Source of the DNA: Eulemur rufifrons
Lineage: Eukaryota; Chordata; Mammalia; Primates; Lemuridae
DNA length: 64,000 nucleotides
NCBI RefSeq assembly: GCF_041146395.1
Contig: NC_090984.1
Coordinates: 84,331,114 to 84,395,113, forward strand
Direction of reading: 5' to 3'
Shown: in pieces, positions 30,780 to 43,484 of the stretch
Position numbering within the stretch: position 1 is the stretch's first letter
Layout of the letters: every line of letters starts with the position of its first letter
Program-made: the position numbers and the translations under genes
Notes under the pieces: model-generated
The model's input: only the letters and a program-made list of their open reading frames with translations
What the model was told of the DNA's origin: nothing
Database searches by the model: none

Positions 30780-33700
30780 TAATCACTTTTCAGGAATTCT
30801 CCATGTTTTTAACCTATTATATTTGGAAGAGAGGCAAGATGAAAACGATTTCCAATAGCTCATGAGATCTAAATATTTTTCTTTCTTCACTGCTAAAGAT
30901 TTATTTTAACCTGTTTTATTCAAAGATGAGTATTAAGAACCACAAAACCCCACCACTTCCTTAAATACCGAAAATTCTTTTTCAATCCCCAACTCTCATT
31001 ATGACATAACCTATATAATAGGCAGGCAAGTCAAAGACATTCCAGAGGAAAAGTTAGCCTGCACTTTTAATTATCTTCCAGTATTTCCTTTTTTATCCTT
31101 AAAAGGCTTAAATAAACATACTGGTGTTCAATTTTTCTAGTCTTTCCCAAAACTATTGCTACAGCTTATTAAAATTGGGTAACACAATTTCTGTTCCCAG
31201 TTAACTAATGTTCTTCTCTGTGTCATTCAAATTCAACAAGGAATAAATAGCGTTGCTCTGAACAGAACCTTTGACAATGGATTGAATTTCATCTAAAAGC
31301 ATGTAATTCTGCATAGCCAGGAGCAGTTTCTAATCTTTATATATAGGAACTTACAAGGCAAAGAATTCAAAGCCACGGGATTAAGTGAAAAATGTGAATG
31401 AAGAACTCCAAGCCCCTGCTCAGCTGACACAAGAAAAGCTCTGTAATGTTTTCTAAGTTAATCATTGCTGCGGGTGGGAGAAATTGTGGACTATGCCTAA
31501 TAGGTCTTGTAGGTCATTATTTACTGAAATGCTACACTGAATGGTTATTTCTTTTTAAATACTAATAACCTAGAAAGCCTGGCCTCATTCAGCAAGAGGG
31601 TCAGCACAGAGGCATCTGATTAGTGTCAAAAATGACTGCCTCTCTTTAGTAAAGGAATTTCCTAAAGGAAACATAATTCACAATGACAAATGTCGGCATT
31701 TTTAGAATTACAAACATTACCTACAACTTGAATTCAGGTTATGAACCCACTGGACAAAGTTCAGTGCTTGTTTAGTAGCTAGCAGATGAGTACCAGTTTG
31801 AAAACAATTTCACGATGTATGTAACAATATAAATATAGAGCAATATAACAAAAGTATCCGATGCTCAGAATGAGAAGCTGACATTATAGTCATGGTAATT
31901 AGTCCGCTTCTTACCACAACCTGCAGTTTTGAGTTGTTTAGCAATATATTTCAGAACTGGCTCTTTCAGCGACACTTTCTCAAATTTAATGAAAACTGGT
32001 AGTAGAAGAGGGGAAATGTCTGATGTTGGTAGAATAAAATTTTCCCTTTCTCATTACTCATTTATTAAGCCTGTGAATTCAGTTTCTTAGCTGCTTTTAG
32101 TTTAAGGGTCATAAAAGTGTCGATGTCCATTTCAAAATGATAAACTTGTCATTAATATAGTTGTATGCCTAGGGCTGCATTGCTGCTTAACATTTTCTAC
32201 TTAGACAAAGGCATGCAAAATTTAAAAATTACCTTAAAACCCACTACAGATATGTTTATAATTAACTTATTAGTAGACCTTCTTGAAGAAGGAGATCCTT
32301 TGAAGTTCTCCTAGAGCATCTTTAGAGTTAACTGAGTGTCAGAGCACTCTATTTATGACACCCCTAATTTCAGACATATATCGTATGTACCTAACACATA
32401 CAGGGTTTCTGTTAGCCTAAATATATTCCTCTGATAGACGATTATTTAGCACATTCTCTGGTATTGTGAATACAATAAAGTATATGGCTCAGAAAACTTC
32501 ATGCTCCTTTTTTTCTTTAAAGTAAGAAAATTTTAAAATAATCAGGATATATGAAATATTATTTGCAAAGAAAACACTTATAACTTCTATTTTTATTATG
32601 CATTATGCATTTCTAATTATTATTTAGGCAAGAAACACCTATGCACTATATATTTTATGCTCAGCATATTAATCATTTTTGCATTTATTGTACAGCTTCA
32701 AAACTATTTTTACATAATCTTTTTAACTAGAAAAGAATTTGGAACCTGGAAGATGGTTCTAAATAGTTTATGTCTGCAGCAATACAAAGGGGAAAGTTTT
32801 AATTCTTAAAATTCAAGAAACTATTGTAAATGAAATGGGAAACAGATACATACTGTACATCAAACTTGTTCTCACAGGTGTGCTTTCTTAATGTTAAAAT
32901 ACCCGTGTGAATTTCCAGTTTCCCATAATGTAATGGGAGACAATAAATTCTGAAGTTACCCCAATGGCCTTTAGCCCTAACCACAGAAGAAGTAACCTCT
33001 TGTCTATTTAGATTTTCTGAGTATACCCATGTCCTTCTGTGTGTCATACCAAAGCAAAGGTTTGTGTTGCGAGCCAGAGCTTATTGCAAGATCAAAGCTC
33101 TGGGCCACTCACAATAAAATAAGAGGGTAAAGCCCAAAGAATCAAAGAAACAAAGGAAACGTTTAGGAGATAAGGATCAGTCTCAGATATGACATTTCAT
33201 CCAGATCAGATCCTGTGCAGAAGTTCAATTCAAAGTTCTGAAGACAAAAATACAAAGCAATAAGCTCGAAGACTTGGTCGATTCCCTTTATCTGTATGTC
33301 ACTGATTTTATTTCCATTTTTTAGAATCAGGGAATGTCATTCACTGAATAATGAAACTCATCTCATCTTTTAAAATGCGATGTGCACATAAGGTTGTATG
33401 GAGATACAAGGTTATTTTTTCATTGACATATCTCCAACCTAAACTTCATAAATAGGTGTGATACAGCATTCCTATAAAACGTTAAAATAATGAGTTTAAT
33501 TAAAATACCATTCTCTGATTATTTTGCTATATTGGGTTAACACTAATGGAAGTCTTCATAAAATGGTAAATACAATTTTTCAAGATAAATACAAAAATGA
33601 CATAGTACTTAAATAAAATTCAAATTTTCATGGTCAATAAAATCCAGCTAAATATGCTTTGGAAAGGCATTTCAAATACTGTATTATATACACTGATTAA

Positions 33701-34475
33701 ATGGCTTGCTGAATGTGGCTACTCAAACACAGCTCTAAAACACATGTCAATTCTGTTATAGGAGCTTAAATAAGTTTTTAGCATGTGTAATTTTGATTAT
33801 TTTAATGTATATACACATATTAAAATATTCCAAGCTACATGTGAACAATAAAAACAGAAACATTTCACAAAATTTGGAAAAATTTTTCTAAGTAATTTCA
33901 TTTTTTTAAGATTTAATATAGCTTTATGAACCAGACTACCTCAGCTATCTTTCATCTTGTACAATTAAATCAACTTGAAAAGCTCAGAATGTTCAAAAGA
34001 TACATTTAGATTATTTTAAATGTATTTAAATAGTGTTACTTTTCATAGCTAAATTTATTAGTTAAAAATCTTGGGCTGATAATAGGATAACATTCATAAT
34101 TATTCAAATACAATTTTTAAGTAGAATTTACATTGTGTCACAATTACAGGTATATAAATTGTTTTAATGCCTGGTATTAGTACAGGATTTCCATACCCAA
34201 AGACACTAAAAAAAAAAAAAATAATAATCAGAGAATTCTCATCTAAAATTAATAGATACTATACCTAAAATGATAGGCATAAAATTATTGTTCAGCTAGA
34301 ATCTTTACATTTGTGGCCTTAGAAATTTTGATAAGCATTTTACAAATTCCTCTTTGGTAGCTCTGACATTTTATCAGTTTCAAAACGAAAACTTTTATAT
34401 AAAAAGCTGGTATCCTCTGAACCACTATAACAACCACAGTATTGATCACAGCTATTGCTCACTGAGTTACTGATT
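30780..34475. other. Long AT-rich stretch with no recognised repeat
   Basis: About 3.7 kb with no SINE, LINE, LTR or DNA transposon I can recognise, in a window that averages more than one per kilobase. Only an 82-codon minus frame (32799-33047) exceeds 60 codons, and it has no domain. Absence of repeats over this length can mean purifying selection, as in developmental gene deserts. A POU-type dimer site lies at 32598-32610. No exon is evident. Confidence 0.45.
32598..32610. promoter_or_regulatory. Candidate POU dimer site (MORE+1 type)
   Basis: ATGCATTATGCAT is two ATGCAT half sites with one base between. POU factors such as Oct-1 and Oct-4 bind ATGCATATGCAT (MORE) and spaced variants as dimers. 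AT-rich surroundings raise the odds of chance occurrence. Confidence 0.35.
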
Positions 34476-34479
34476 GCTT

Positions 34480-34680
34480 GCTGACCCGCCATGTACTGTG
34501 ATGAGGGCTTTGTATGGTAAGCTCCGGTCCTAGCACAAATGTGAAAGGTGGTAGTGTTGTGCCCAGTCTACAGAGGAAGTAAATCAAGCCCCAGGGAGGT
34601 CTGATGATATCTGGGAATTACACGCTGGTCTTTGGCAGAGCCCTAGTTTTTTTAATTCAAAAGTAGGGTCTCTTTCTCCA
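34480..34680 (-). repeat. MIR SINE
   Basis: 'accgccatgtactgtgatga', 'gtagtgttgtgcccagtcta', 'cagaggaagtaaatcaagcc', 'ccagggaggtctgatgatat' and 'cacgctggtctttggcagag' fit antisense MIR at high divergence. Confidence 0.55.
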
Positions 34681-34684
34681 TAAC

Positions 34685-35835
34685 TTCACTATTCATGAAG
34701 AGTCTAAGAGTCTATGTCATGAGCATAAAAAATATAGGAATTCCTGCTTTGAATGTTCTTATTTCCTCTTAGACTAATAATAATTTAAAAAAAAAAAAAA
34801 AGAGCTATGGCAGAGACTAGCAGTAAAGATAAGGTCCCATGACAAATTTATGTCCAAAACATTTAGTGTTACTATTTGCAAGTCTATTTTATATGTAATT
34901 AGAAGGCTAACCAAACTCTCAGGAAGCCCATAACTGTATTAAGATAACCTCTTACAAGTTCTCACCAAGTAAAACATGAACATACAGAAAGTTGCCAAAA
35001 AAAAAAAAAACCAAACCCCAAATAGAGTTCAAACACTTTGTTTGATTAAAAGTTTTCTTAACTAACTGGAATGTTTCCTTCGATTTTCTCTTTGGATTCT
35101 AAAGGTATATTATGAAATTGCTTTTCAATTCCCCATACAGTGATTATTTAATCATGCCTTTACCAGCTGTGAACATAGCTTCTCTCCTGATAACAGTTTA
35201 TTTTTAAAGGAAATTGTCTTTGAAGAAAATATTTTGATATCATGCAGCAAAATAAGAGTTCATTGGAAGGAAAAAAAAACAAAACAAAAATCACAAAAAG
35301 AATGAGTTCTAGTTGGTCTGTGGGGACAAAAGAGGAATAGTGGCTACATAAAGATAAAACAAAACCAGCCACTCACGTGGGGGGAAACAATTGGCTTGTT
35401 CCACATAAACAAAACTGACTGGCAGCCGCTTTTTTCCATGTTCCACTGGGTGTTTTGAGGTCTTTTAGACATAGTCAAATATCCAGACTCTTGTGTCCTT
35501 TTTTTTTTCTTTCACTAGCTCTCTCTCAGACCCCAAACACTGGCTTTAATATGTCAAATTGTGCCCGTAGACCTCAGATCTTACATGTTGTACTTTTAGG
35601 CATATAATAAATAAGAGAGAGAACTCAACCTTGTAGGGACACTGGCAGAGATAAGGTGTAGAGGGACCTGCGAAGGCAGCAAAGGAAAGGAAAAGTAGAG
35701 AGAAAGAAAAAAAATTACTCTTTGCTTGTATTCCTGTGTAGACTCACTGGAACCACGGCATGGGGGAAAGTGAGGAGAAAAAGGCATTGACCAAGGAGAG
35801 GCTGGGACTCCAATGTCACGGAGTACAGAGGAAAG
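34685..35835. other. No recognised feature; A-rich runs
   Basis: Short A runs at about 34787-34800 and 34999-35012. No repeat body attached. Confidence 0.4.
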
Positions 35836-35840
35836 GATCC

Positions 35841-36087
35841 CTTTGTCAAGCTACGAGGTGTTTTGGCCATTCTCTGTTGCAGGAGGATGTTCTGTGCATT
35901 TGTAGGATGTCCAGCAGCATCCCCAGCCTCTACTCACCAGATGTCATTAGCACTGCCATCCCTACCTATCCCATCCCGTCCTCCCACCCACTCCACTCCA
36001 CCCCCACAGCTGTGACAAACAAAACTGTCTCCAGACATTGCCAGCTGTCCCCTGGCAGGGCCAAATCACCCTAGTTGAAAACCACTG
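35841..36087 (+). mobile_element. MER20 (hAT-Charlie MITE) with an internal C-rich expansion
   Basis: 'gaggatgttctgtgcatttg', 'taggatgtccagcagcatcc', 'ccagcctctactcaccagat', 'gtcattagcactgcc', then 'tgtctccagacattgccagc', 'tgtcccctggcagggccaaa' and 'gttgaaaaccactg' follow MER20 from near its start to its end. Between the arms, 35960-36008 is a longer CCCATCC/CCACTCC run than the consensus allows. MER20 copies are known to act as hormone-responsive regulatory elements in endometrial cells; whether this copy does is unknown. Confidence 0.85.
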
Positions 36088-36169
36088 CTCCCGGTGTGGG
36101 GCGGTCCAGAGCTGATCAGAAGTCAGTTAACACCATTTCTACAACGTCCTGCCCCCACCCCAGCAGACT

Positions 36170-37080
36170 GTCTCATTCTCACTCAACATTTATTAAGCAT
36201 GGACTTTATCTCATGTTCTGGGCTGGGAGGATTACATCCTTTCCTTCAGGGAAGCTACTTCTTAACAGGAGAGATAGAAGAGTGAGTAAATGCAACAGAT
36301 AATGCCATGAAGCATAGGGAAATAATGTAATCAAGGGGGAAATTGAAAATATGAACCACTGGGCCCAAGTGGATAATGGCCAAAATGCCCAAACAGGGTT
36401 TGGAAGCCCCCTGCTACTGTAGGCGGTAACCTTAATTGCTGGATCACCGGGAGGTTTTAGGGGTCCCCAGGGTAGGACTGGCACTCCAGGGCCTGTGGAA
36501 GTATTTCATTATTTAACAGGCTGGTTGTACTAGAGAATGCAACCTAGAGAGCCCACACAGACTAGAATAGAGGCAAAAACAAGACAAAAGCGGAAACAAT
36601 GGCTTGGTAACAGACATAAGGTGTGGGCTGGGTCTCGAAGAGTGAGTAAGAATTTATCTGGTGGACAAAAAGACGAATGAGAGAGGAAACAGTATGTGCA
36701 GAAACACAAGGGTAATAATCACAAGAGGATGAAGAGAGTACTCTAGTAAGAGACCTGGTGGGGCAGGAGTTTAGACTACCGGGTGTGGAGAGGGCACCGA
36801 TGGGTCTGGAGAGGTAGATAAAGCGTGCAAGGATTTGAATGGACTTTATCCTGCAGGTGCTGGAAAACCGCTGAATAATTTTAACTAAAAAAGGAACAAG
36901 ATTATCATGGCAGGAGTTTGACAAATAGATTAAAGAAGAAAGGATGGATGGAATAAAAACAGAGAGGGGAATCCATCTGAAGCTCTGGACTAAGCACAAC
37001 AAAGATATTAGAAGGAATGAGTGTTCAGTTTGATGGAGGAAGTAGAAGGAGTCATTACAGAAGGAAAAGAACAAACCTTC
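36170..37080 (-). mobile_element. L2 LINE, 3' end and internal part
   Basis: The left end 'ctcaacatttattaagcatg' and 'gggaagctacttcttaacag' is the antisense L2 terminus. 36560-37080 continues with 'aggatttgaatggactttat', 'cctgcaggtgctggaaaacc' and 'gacaaatagattaaagaaga'. The piece between (about 36330-36560) does not align by eye and may be a separate insertion. The L2 sense strand is open for 170 codons (36562-37074, minus); this is not a gene but the coding strand or 3' region of a dead LINE. Confidence 0.65.
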
Positions 37081-37084
37081 TCAA

Positions 37085-38780
37085 TACATGATCCTTCCAT
37101 GTGTCTTCAGGGTGCTTTTTCAGAAAGCTAGGAGTTTATAACTGCTAAATTGTGACACCAAAAAAATCATCATATCTATAGCAAATATGCTATGATTATA
37201 TCTAGCAGTTTCAGCTTGAGAAAATATTGACTATCATTAAAAATATATTTTTTTTTTTGGAAAATGAAAACCTTTTGGAACACATTCTCCTTTACATTAA
37301 GAAACTAAAGCACCAGGCTGACGTAGGGACAATTTAAATTTGAGTTTGTATTGAGTAGCCACTACCAGATTTTGCGTTATCCCTTAGATTTAAATTATGA
37401 TCTCTATAAGTAATGATCTTCAAAGCAAGAAAGAGCTTTTAGAGCCTTTGTTACCATCAAATTTATCTAAAAGACAGAACTTTTCATCAAGGGAATTGAA
37501 GACAAGCAAGGTTTATTCCATACACTTGGGTTAAAGGTTTTTTTTTTCTTTTCTTTGCAAATATCAATAGCTTAAGACAGAAACAACATATGGGAACCCC
37601 AGAAAACCATTTACACTCAGCAGAGCTGTCCAGCTGGACGCCACCTCAGCAGAGGTTAAACATTAACAGGTGCAAGGAGAGACTTTTGTTAAAATACTGT
37701 TTCGTGTGACTTCATCTCATGAAGAGTTAATGCTTATGTATGTTTTCTATTGCCTTACCATGCAACAATTTCTTTTTCCTCCCATATTCATTTCAGCAGC
37801 CCTGTCTTCTCCACTCTGTCTTTACTATTCCATACCCCCAGAAAAGAATCCTCACATCTTTCTCCTCTCTTAGCAAGCCATGCTATTCTTGGGTGGTCTT
37901 AGGTGAGTTTGCTTCCTGCTTGAGAGGGTGATCATCGTGTATCTGAATCTGGATTTGGCAAATACATAGTCCATAGACACCCATCACTCCTTGTCCATGG
38001 CATTGATAAGATATTGTAGCTCTCTTTTTCTGTGATTCTAGGTGTACCTCTGATTTCTCTCAATTCAGTGTTCTAGGCAATTGCTACCAATTGGTAGGAG
38101 CAGGCGCTTGAGGTCCAACCTAATTCCCATCACTGTGTGGAGGATCCTGGTCGTGTGCTCCCCATCCCTTCCATGGATGTATTTCTACCTTCATGGCTTC
38201 TTAGCCATAAAGGTTCAAGATACAATAGGCAGGGGTTAAAAAAAAAAAAAAAAAACTCTTTCCTAAAACTCAACTACAAACTTCTTACCAAACCAACTCC
38301 AAAATACACCAACCACCTACTTACACAAATTTTATTTTGTTCCTTCTTCTCCCCTGTTTTGTCTGCCATTTCCCTCCCCCTTGAACCTCCCCATCCTTCC
38401 TTCAGTAATGGTGGTGGTCATAGTTCCAAAAAGGAGACCACTCTAAGAATCTGATGAATCCGAGGCTGTGAAGGTTTAAAGAAACTTCCTAAAGTATAGT
38501 CATTGCTGCACCCCAAAGTGACTTTTGAAGAGACCGAATGTCTTGCACCCAATTTGAAAGGAAATACAAGCAGAGTGTGCCTCTCACCTGTTCCATGTGG
38601 CTCCATCCCCTTGGGGCCTCTTCTGTTACCTGTGGAAATGGGGGTCATATGACACAGGGCCACTGGGCTTGCCTCATGGGTCCCCATAGGAGGTAGAAGA
38701 AGTGGAAGGAGGATTATTCCTTCCCAATATCTGGCTGCTGTCCCCTTCCAGAGTCTGAGTTACTCCCACTGTACAATGGA
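37085..38780. other. No recognised feature; short T and A runs
   Basis: A run of 16-17 A lies near 38239-38255. Frames of 60-105 codons overlap on both strands without domains. Confidence 0.4.
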
Positions 38781-38784
38781 GTAG

Positions 38785-38915
38785 ACTAGAGAGAAAGGGA
38801 GGAGTAAGGAAAGTGGGGGGAAAAGGAGGTGGTAGACAGAGTAGGAGAGAAGATGAGGAAGGAGAGGAGAGAAAAAGAGGTGGGAATGGGGAAGAAGACA
38901 AGGAAAGAACATGAG
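38785..38915. repeat. GA-rich purine tract
   Basis: About 130 bases of mostly A and G on the plus strand, irregular rather than a clean tandem repeat. Confidence 0.8.
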
Positions 38916-38934
38916 ATGCTGTCCATGGAATTTC

Positions 38935-39100
38935 TCGTGTAATCCTCAGACATCTGGGAAATAGACTTAGCCATTAACACTGTTCCTTTTTTTCTTCAGA
39001 TAAGGAAACTAAGGCTTAGAAAGGTTAAGAAACTTGCTTAAGACCTCATAGGTAGCAATTCATGTAGCAAGAATTTGAACCCAGAGCCTGCTTTTCTTAC
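38935..39100 (-). repeat. MIR SINE
   Basis: 'taatcctcagacatctggga', 'ttcttcagataaggaaacta', 'aggcttagaaaggttaagaa', 'cttgcttaagacctcatagg' and 'atttgaacccagagcctg' match antisense MIR well. Confidence 0.85.
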
Positions 39101-39204
39101 AAGGAGTTAAAGAAGAAAATAAAATGTAGACAAAATAAAATGGACTTCCAAGAGAAGTCTGAGCATCTTTGGAAATAGGGAGATAGAATTAATGCTATTT
39201 AAAA

Positions 39205-39300
39205 AAACGAATAAACAAAGCTATAAGGACTTTGGAGATCCTCTAGTCTAACTGGGTCATTTTCAGAGGATGAAACCAAGGTTAATAGAAGTTAAGAGTG
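39205..39300 (-). repeat. MIR-like SINE fragment
   Basis: 'tttggagatcctctagtcta', 'actgggtcattttcagagga' and 'tgaaaccaaggttaatagaa' recall the 'agatcatctagtccaa... cagatgaggaaactgag' family of ancient SINEs. Confidence 0.45.
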
Positions 39301-39304
39301 GAGC

Positions 39305-40980
39305 CTCTCTCCTCCCAACCCTAAGAATTGGCTTCATAAATAGGCCTCTAAATAGCAAGGTCACTGCTGTCAAGAACTGCTAAGATTTAGTTGGGGCTTG
39401 AGGGGAGGGGAGAAGAGCAGGAAGGGAGAAGGGAGAAGAGGTGAGATTGGCTGTTATAGTTATTACCCACAAAGAGTTAATTTTAAGTCTAATGGTGCCA
39501 GGATTGAGCTTCTCCCCTTGCTCCTGGGTGAGGGTCACTTAGTGAATGCCTGGGGGTTCATTCAGTGACAGTGGGAGGACAGTACTGGCTGGTGAGGATT
39601 GCTTGTGTTGGAATGAGTGTGTCGGGGCCGGCATTCCACACAAGTGGTCATAGCATTCTGCATTCTTGGAAGGGACCATCACATCACAGGAATGGATGGC
39701 TTTGTTTTATGTCTTATCTCCTAATCTGCAGTTGGAAGTTTTCCTTCCTTTTGCAGGTGCTCTCATTTCCTTCATTATTTGTTTATTAGAAAATCTTGTG
39801 ACCTTCCAAAGTCATTCTTATGCTAAGGAAGGTCGAATGTGATAACATATTTGTGTTGGCCAAGAGTGAGGACATAGCAAATACCGAAAGTCACATAATC
39901 ATGAGTATAACTGAAAGTGGTGCTTCACTGTAAACAAAAGTCCCCTTCTCCCAACAATGGGGGACTCATTAAAGTTTCAAAAGTAGAGAGGAGGCAAGAG
40001 GTTTCATCTACATCTGCTGGTGCTACAAATCTAATTGCCCAAGCTCTGTGGAAGTTGGGGCCGAAATTATTTTTAAGGTTTAATTTGGGGACTGTATGGG
40101 TCAGACAGCATTTCTCCAGCCAAAGAATGCCTGGGCTAGACCAAGATTTCAGCATAGGAAATAACTTTTCCATTCACTTACATCCCTGGAACTTAGAGGA
40201 AAAATAAAGCAAAACTGAGTGTAGTGGGCCAGAGATAAACCTAACCTTATCCAAGCTCCCCCCCCCCACCAAATAAAGGGACAACAAAGCAGACCACAAG
40301 AGAAACCAAGCAATCTTTTTGACAAAGCACTTTTCAGATGACTTTCTCATTTCTCATACACCCTCTAACCATTAAGCAGACATCAAAAGTCCACATTCAG
40401 TGTCATTATAGGATCTTACATTGTTAGAACCCAAGAATCTCAGTATGAACATCAATTCTTATCATTGCTCCACTGTGAAATAAAAAAACAAGCAAAAAAT
40501 TTAAAAGAAATCATTATCATATGACAATGTAACATTCTTGAAATTCTAATCCTTTATCTACTGCCCCCAGTACATTAAGGGCAGTTAATGTGAGTACTAT
40601 TTTTTTATAACTTGCCTTGCTGCCAAGTGCACTTAAGGTAATAGCAAAGGTCACATAAAATATGCAATATAATAAACAAAAGGATGATAAAGAAAAATAA
40701 AGAAAGGGATATAAATTGTAAATCCAAAAGTCACCAGTACACAAAACATATACCGTGAGGTCCTACACATCTGCTAAGGGTCAACCAAACTTTGTTTCAA
40801 AGCTTTCTAGCAGCCAAGAAGGACAGGAAAATATAATGAGGTACACAGCTCACGGTGTCCACAGGGTAAGAACAAACCAACTGCTCAGGAGAAGCATTGT
40901 TATTTGCAACACTAAGACCACAAAAAAAATCTTCTCCCAGGGGGCCTCAAAACTATGTAGTATAACAAACCATGTCCTGG
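39305..40980. other. No recognised feature
   Basis: Includes a purine-rich patch (39399-39445), a run of about ten C (40258-40267) and overlapping frames on both strands at 39917-40207. No family recognised. Confidence 0.4.
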
Positions 40981-40984
40981 ACTC

Positions 40985-41200
40985 ATTCATTCTTTTAACA
41001 AATCCTTCCTGAGCTCCTACGAAGTGCCAGGCACTACATGAAGAGTGGGGGTATAAAGGTTTGTAAACAGACTGGTCCCTGCCCTGGTGGAGCTTAACAT
41101 CTAGTGGATTATCAAGTAATGACAGAAATGCACATACAAATACAACTGTGGCAAGGGAACGGGAGGCAGTGCTAGGATAACATCTAATAAGGAGAATCCA
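40985..41200 (-). mobile_element. L2 LINE 3' end
   Basis: 'attcattcttttaacaaatc', 'cttcctgagctcctacgaag', 'tgccaggcactacatgaaga', 'ctggtccctgccctggtgga' and 'gcttaacatctagtggatta' are a clear antisense L2 terminus. Confidence 0.85.
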
Positions 41201-41204
41201 GTCA

Positions 41205-41885
41205 ATTTAGTGCTTGGTTTCATGGGACTGTTACAATCACCAATGGCTGTGATTGTTTATATTATGCAAGCATCAAATTAAATAGTGTCTGTGACAAGCT
41301 TTGAAAATTACAAAGCATTATATAACTATTAGTTACTTGGACAAAGAAGTTTCAAACATCATGCATCATAAAAAACAAAATAACTGTTTTTCTATACTTA
41401 GTGAGGAAGCAAGCTGAATAAGTAGAATAAGTTATATAACTCTGATCAAATATAATTAATTATGGCAATTTAATCATTCTGATTTGATAATTCTATGTAA
41501 ATAGAATAATTGTATAAAATGTTGCCTAAGCAGTGCAAAACAACCATAACTCAGCTTTTTAATCACCTAGACCATCAAATTAAAAAGTGTGCCAATATTT
41601 GCTACAATGTGGTTACAAAATATGTCAGCTTCTAATTTGTCTAATTGTAAACTTTTACATCAACACAATATTGTATGTCTAGTTTGCCAACGAATAAATC
41701 CTATGTAATCAAAAATGGTGCATACAACATGAAAAAGCTCCAATTTATATGGTTTTACCATAAACATTATTTTAACAAAATAAAAACTGTGTTTCTTCCA
41801 TTCCATCTTTCACTTACCAACAATGACTTGCCTTTTTTAAAATTACAAAGAAAATTAAAGTTCTAAAGCTGCCTTTAATTTGAAT
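41205..41885. other. AT-rich, no recognised feature
   Basis: Nothing recognised. Confidence 0.4.
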
Positions 41886-41889
41886 AGCA

Positions 41890-42085
41890 CTTTATCAGTT
41901 TCTAAAGTCTTTTCGCAGAGACTTCATTTATGCTTACAACCATTCTGTGCAGCAGGCAAAGCAGAAAACAGAGGCGTGGGAAGGTTAAGCAGCAAAGTCA
42001 AATAGCTGGTAAGTAACAAAGCCAAGGAGGATATGGCCACCTGATCTTTAGGATAAGGATCTTTCCACTGTACCACTCCGTAAAT
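41890..42085 (-). repeat. MIR SINE
   Basis: 'atttatgcttacaaccattc', 'tgtgcagcaggcaaagcaga', 'ggcgtgggaaggttaagcag', 'caaagtcaaatagctggtaa' and 'gtaacaaagccaaggaggat' match antisense MIR. Confidence 0.75.
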
Positions 42086-42089
42086 TACC

Positions 42090-43480
42090 CACAAACCTGC
42101 CAGGAAAGGATATTAGACACAAGAAAGGGGGTTCACCAATGACAAGAGTAAAAGGTGGAAGCTGAGCCGGTCCCTCCCAAGCACACACTTCACCACGGAC
42201 TAGTATAAAGTATTTCCTCAGATAAGAGTCCTTTCACTGAGAAGTGAGATTGGTGATGTTAGTTTTTCCAGGTCAGGTGCTTTCTGAAATGCTTTATGCA
42301 CCATCTGTTTGGCCCTGAGAGCTTCACCAACACACCATCCCACATCTTTCGCACACTGATGACCAAGCACCAGTCACATAATTCTAGGCACATCTTCCTG
42401 CCGCTAATGCATGATTTCACCTGCCCATGCAATAGATACAACAGCCCCTGACCTACTGGCATCACTATGTATTTTGCTTTTCAGTAAAACTCCTGGGGGA
42501 TACCTTTACCATGACCCAAATGTATGTTGAGGAGAAAGTAGCTGTTGGTTACAAAAGGTCATATTTAAGGTGTTTCCACTTCTATGTTACCAGCAAGGGT
42601 GAAAAAACATCAAAGAATGAAAACAAACGAAAAGAAAGTCTTAAGCACAATGAAACTATTAGATAAGTATAAATCAGCATTACCTTGTTAGATAAGCATT
42701 CTCTATCAGGTTTGTTAAGGCTTTAATGTTTGTTTGTTTGATTTGTGAGCACAATTAAGAGAAGAACAAATTGAAAACTCAGAGAACCAAAAGTCTTGCA
42801 TTAAAAGCCAAATAACCCCAGTTTCCTTCCAGTTGCATCTTCTCCTTCCTCCAGATGTGCAGTGAATTCAATCTACATTTCAAATCAGAAGGAAGGTGAG
42901 AGTGAAATTTCCAAACTAACAGAACCAAGGGGCAGATAGGGCCTCATCTGCCCTGGAAAACCAATGCAAGGTGTTGCTTTCAGAACACATCTCTGTGAAT
43001 AGAAATTCTCAGAACCACAAAATCAAAGCTAGGTGTTTTTGTTTTGTTTTGTTTTGTTTTTTGGTTTGGTTTTAATTTCCATTGATTTTACTGATCACCA
43101 AATATTTCTGTTTTTGATGACGTATGGGGCACTGAGCTAGATGGTGAAGGAATCCTTAAAAACCAAAAACATAGCATCTGTCCTCATGGGGGGCAAAAGT
43201 CTTGTACTTGAACATCTGTTCTGAAATCGCAAAAGGAGGGTCCAGAGATTCCCCCTTGAGGCCTGGCTGTTCTAAGAGGTGTCCTTGCCGATCAGTGAGG
43301 CAACAATAATCGCAGCCACATGGCACAATTTTTGCCTCCCTTTTGAATTTTATTTTTCTAGTAAGCCTAAGGAATTCTAGGGTTTCTCTTGATAGAGCTT
43401 GCAGAGGAAAAGAAAGTTTCTATACTGGGGCCTCAAGAGAGGGGGGAAAACATCCTTGTTCTATTCCTCTCCCTTTAACA
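42090..43480. other. No recognised feature
   Basis: A 68-codon minus frame (42259-42465) is preceded on its other strand by a pyrimidine run and AG, but no family was recognised. A (TTTTG)n run is listed separately. Confidence 0.4.
43034..43070. repeat. (TTTTG)n simple repeat
   Basis: Four to five units of GTTTT followed by a decayed end. Confidence 0.85.
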
Positions 43481-43484
43481 AAGA

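Noticed and set aside
36562..37074. Longest open frame in the window, 170 codons on the minus strand
   Set aside because: It lies along the sense strand of an L2 3' region, has a low-complexity S/L/F-rich composition, and shows no domain.
42259..42465. Minus frame of 68 codons next to a pyrimidine run and AG at about 42475-42483 on the plus strand
   Set aside because: The putative acceptor is on the opposite strand from the frame, and no protein family is recognised.
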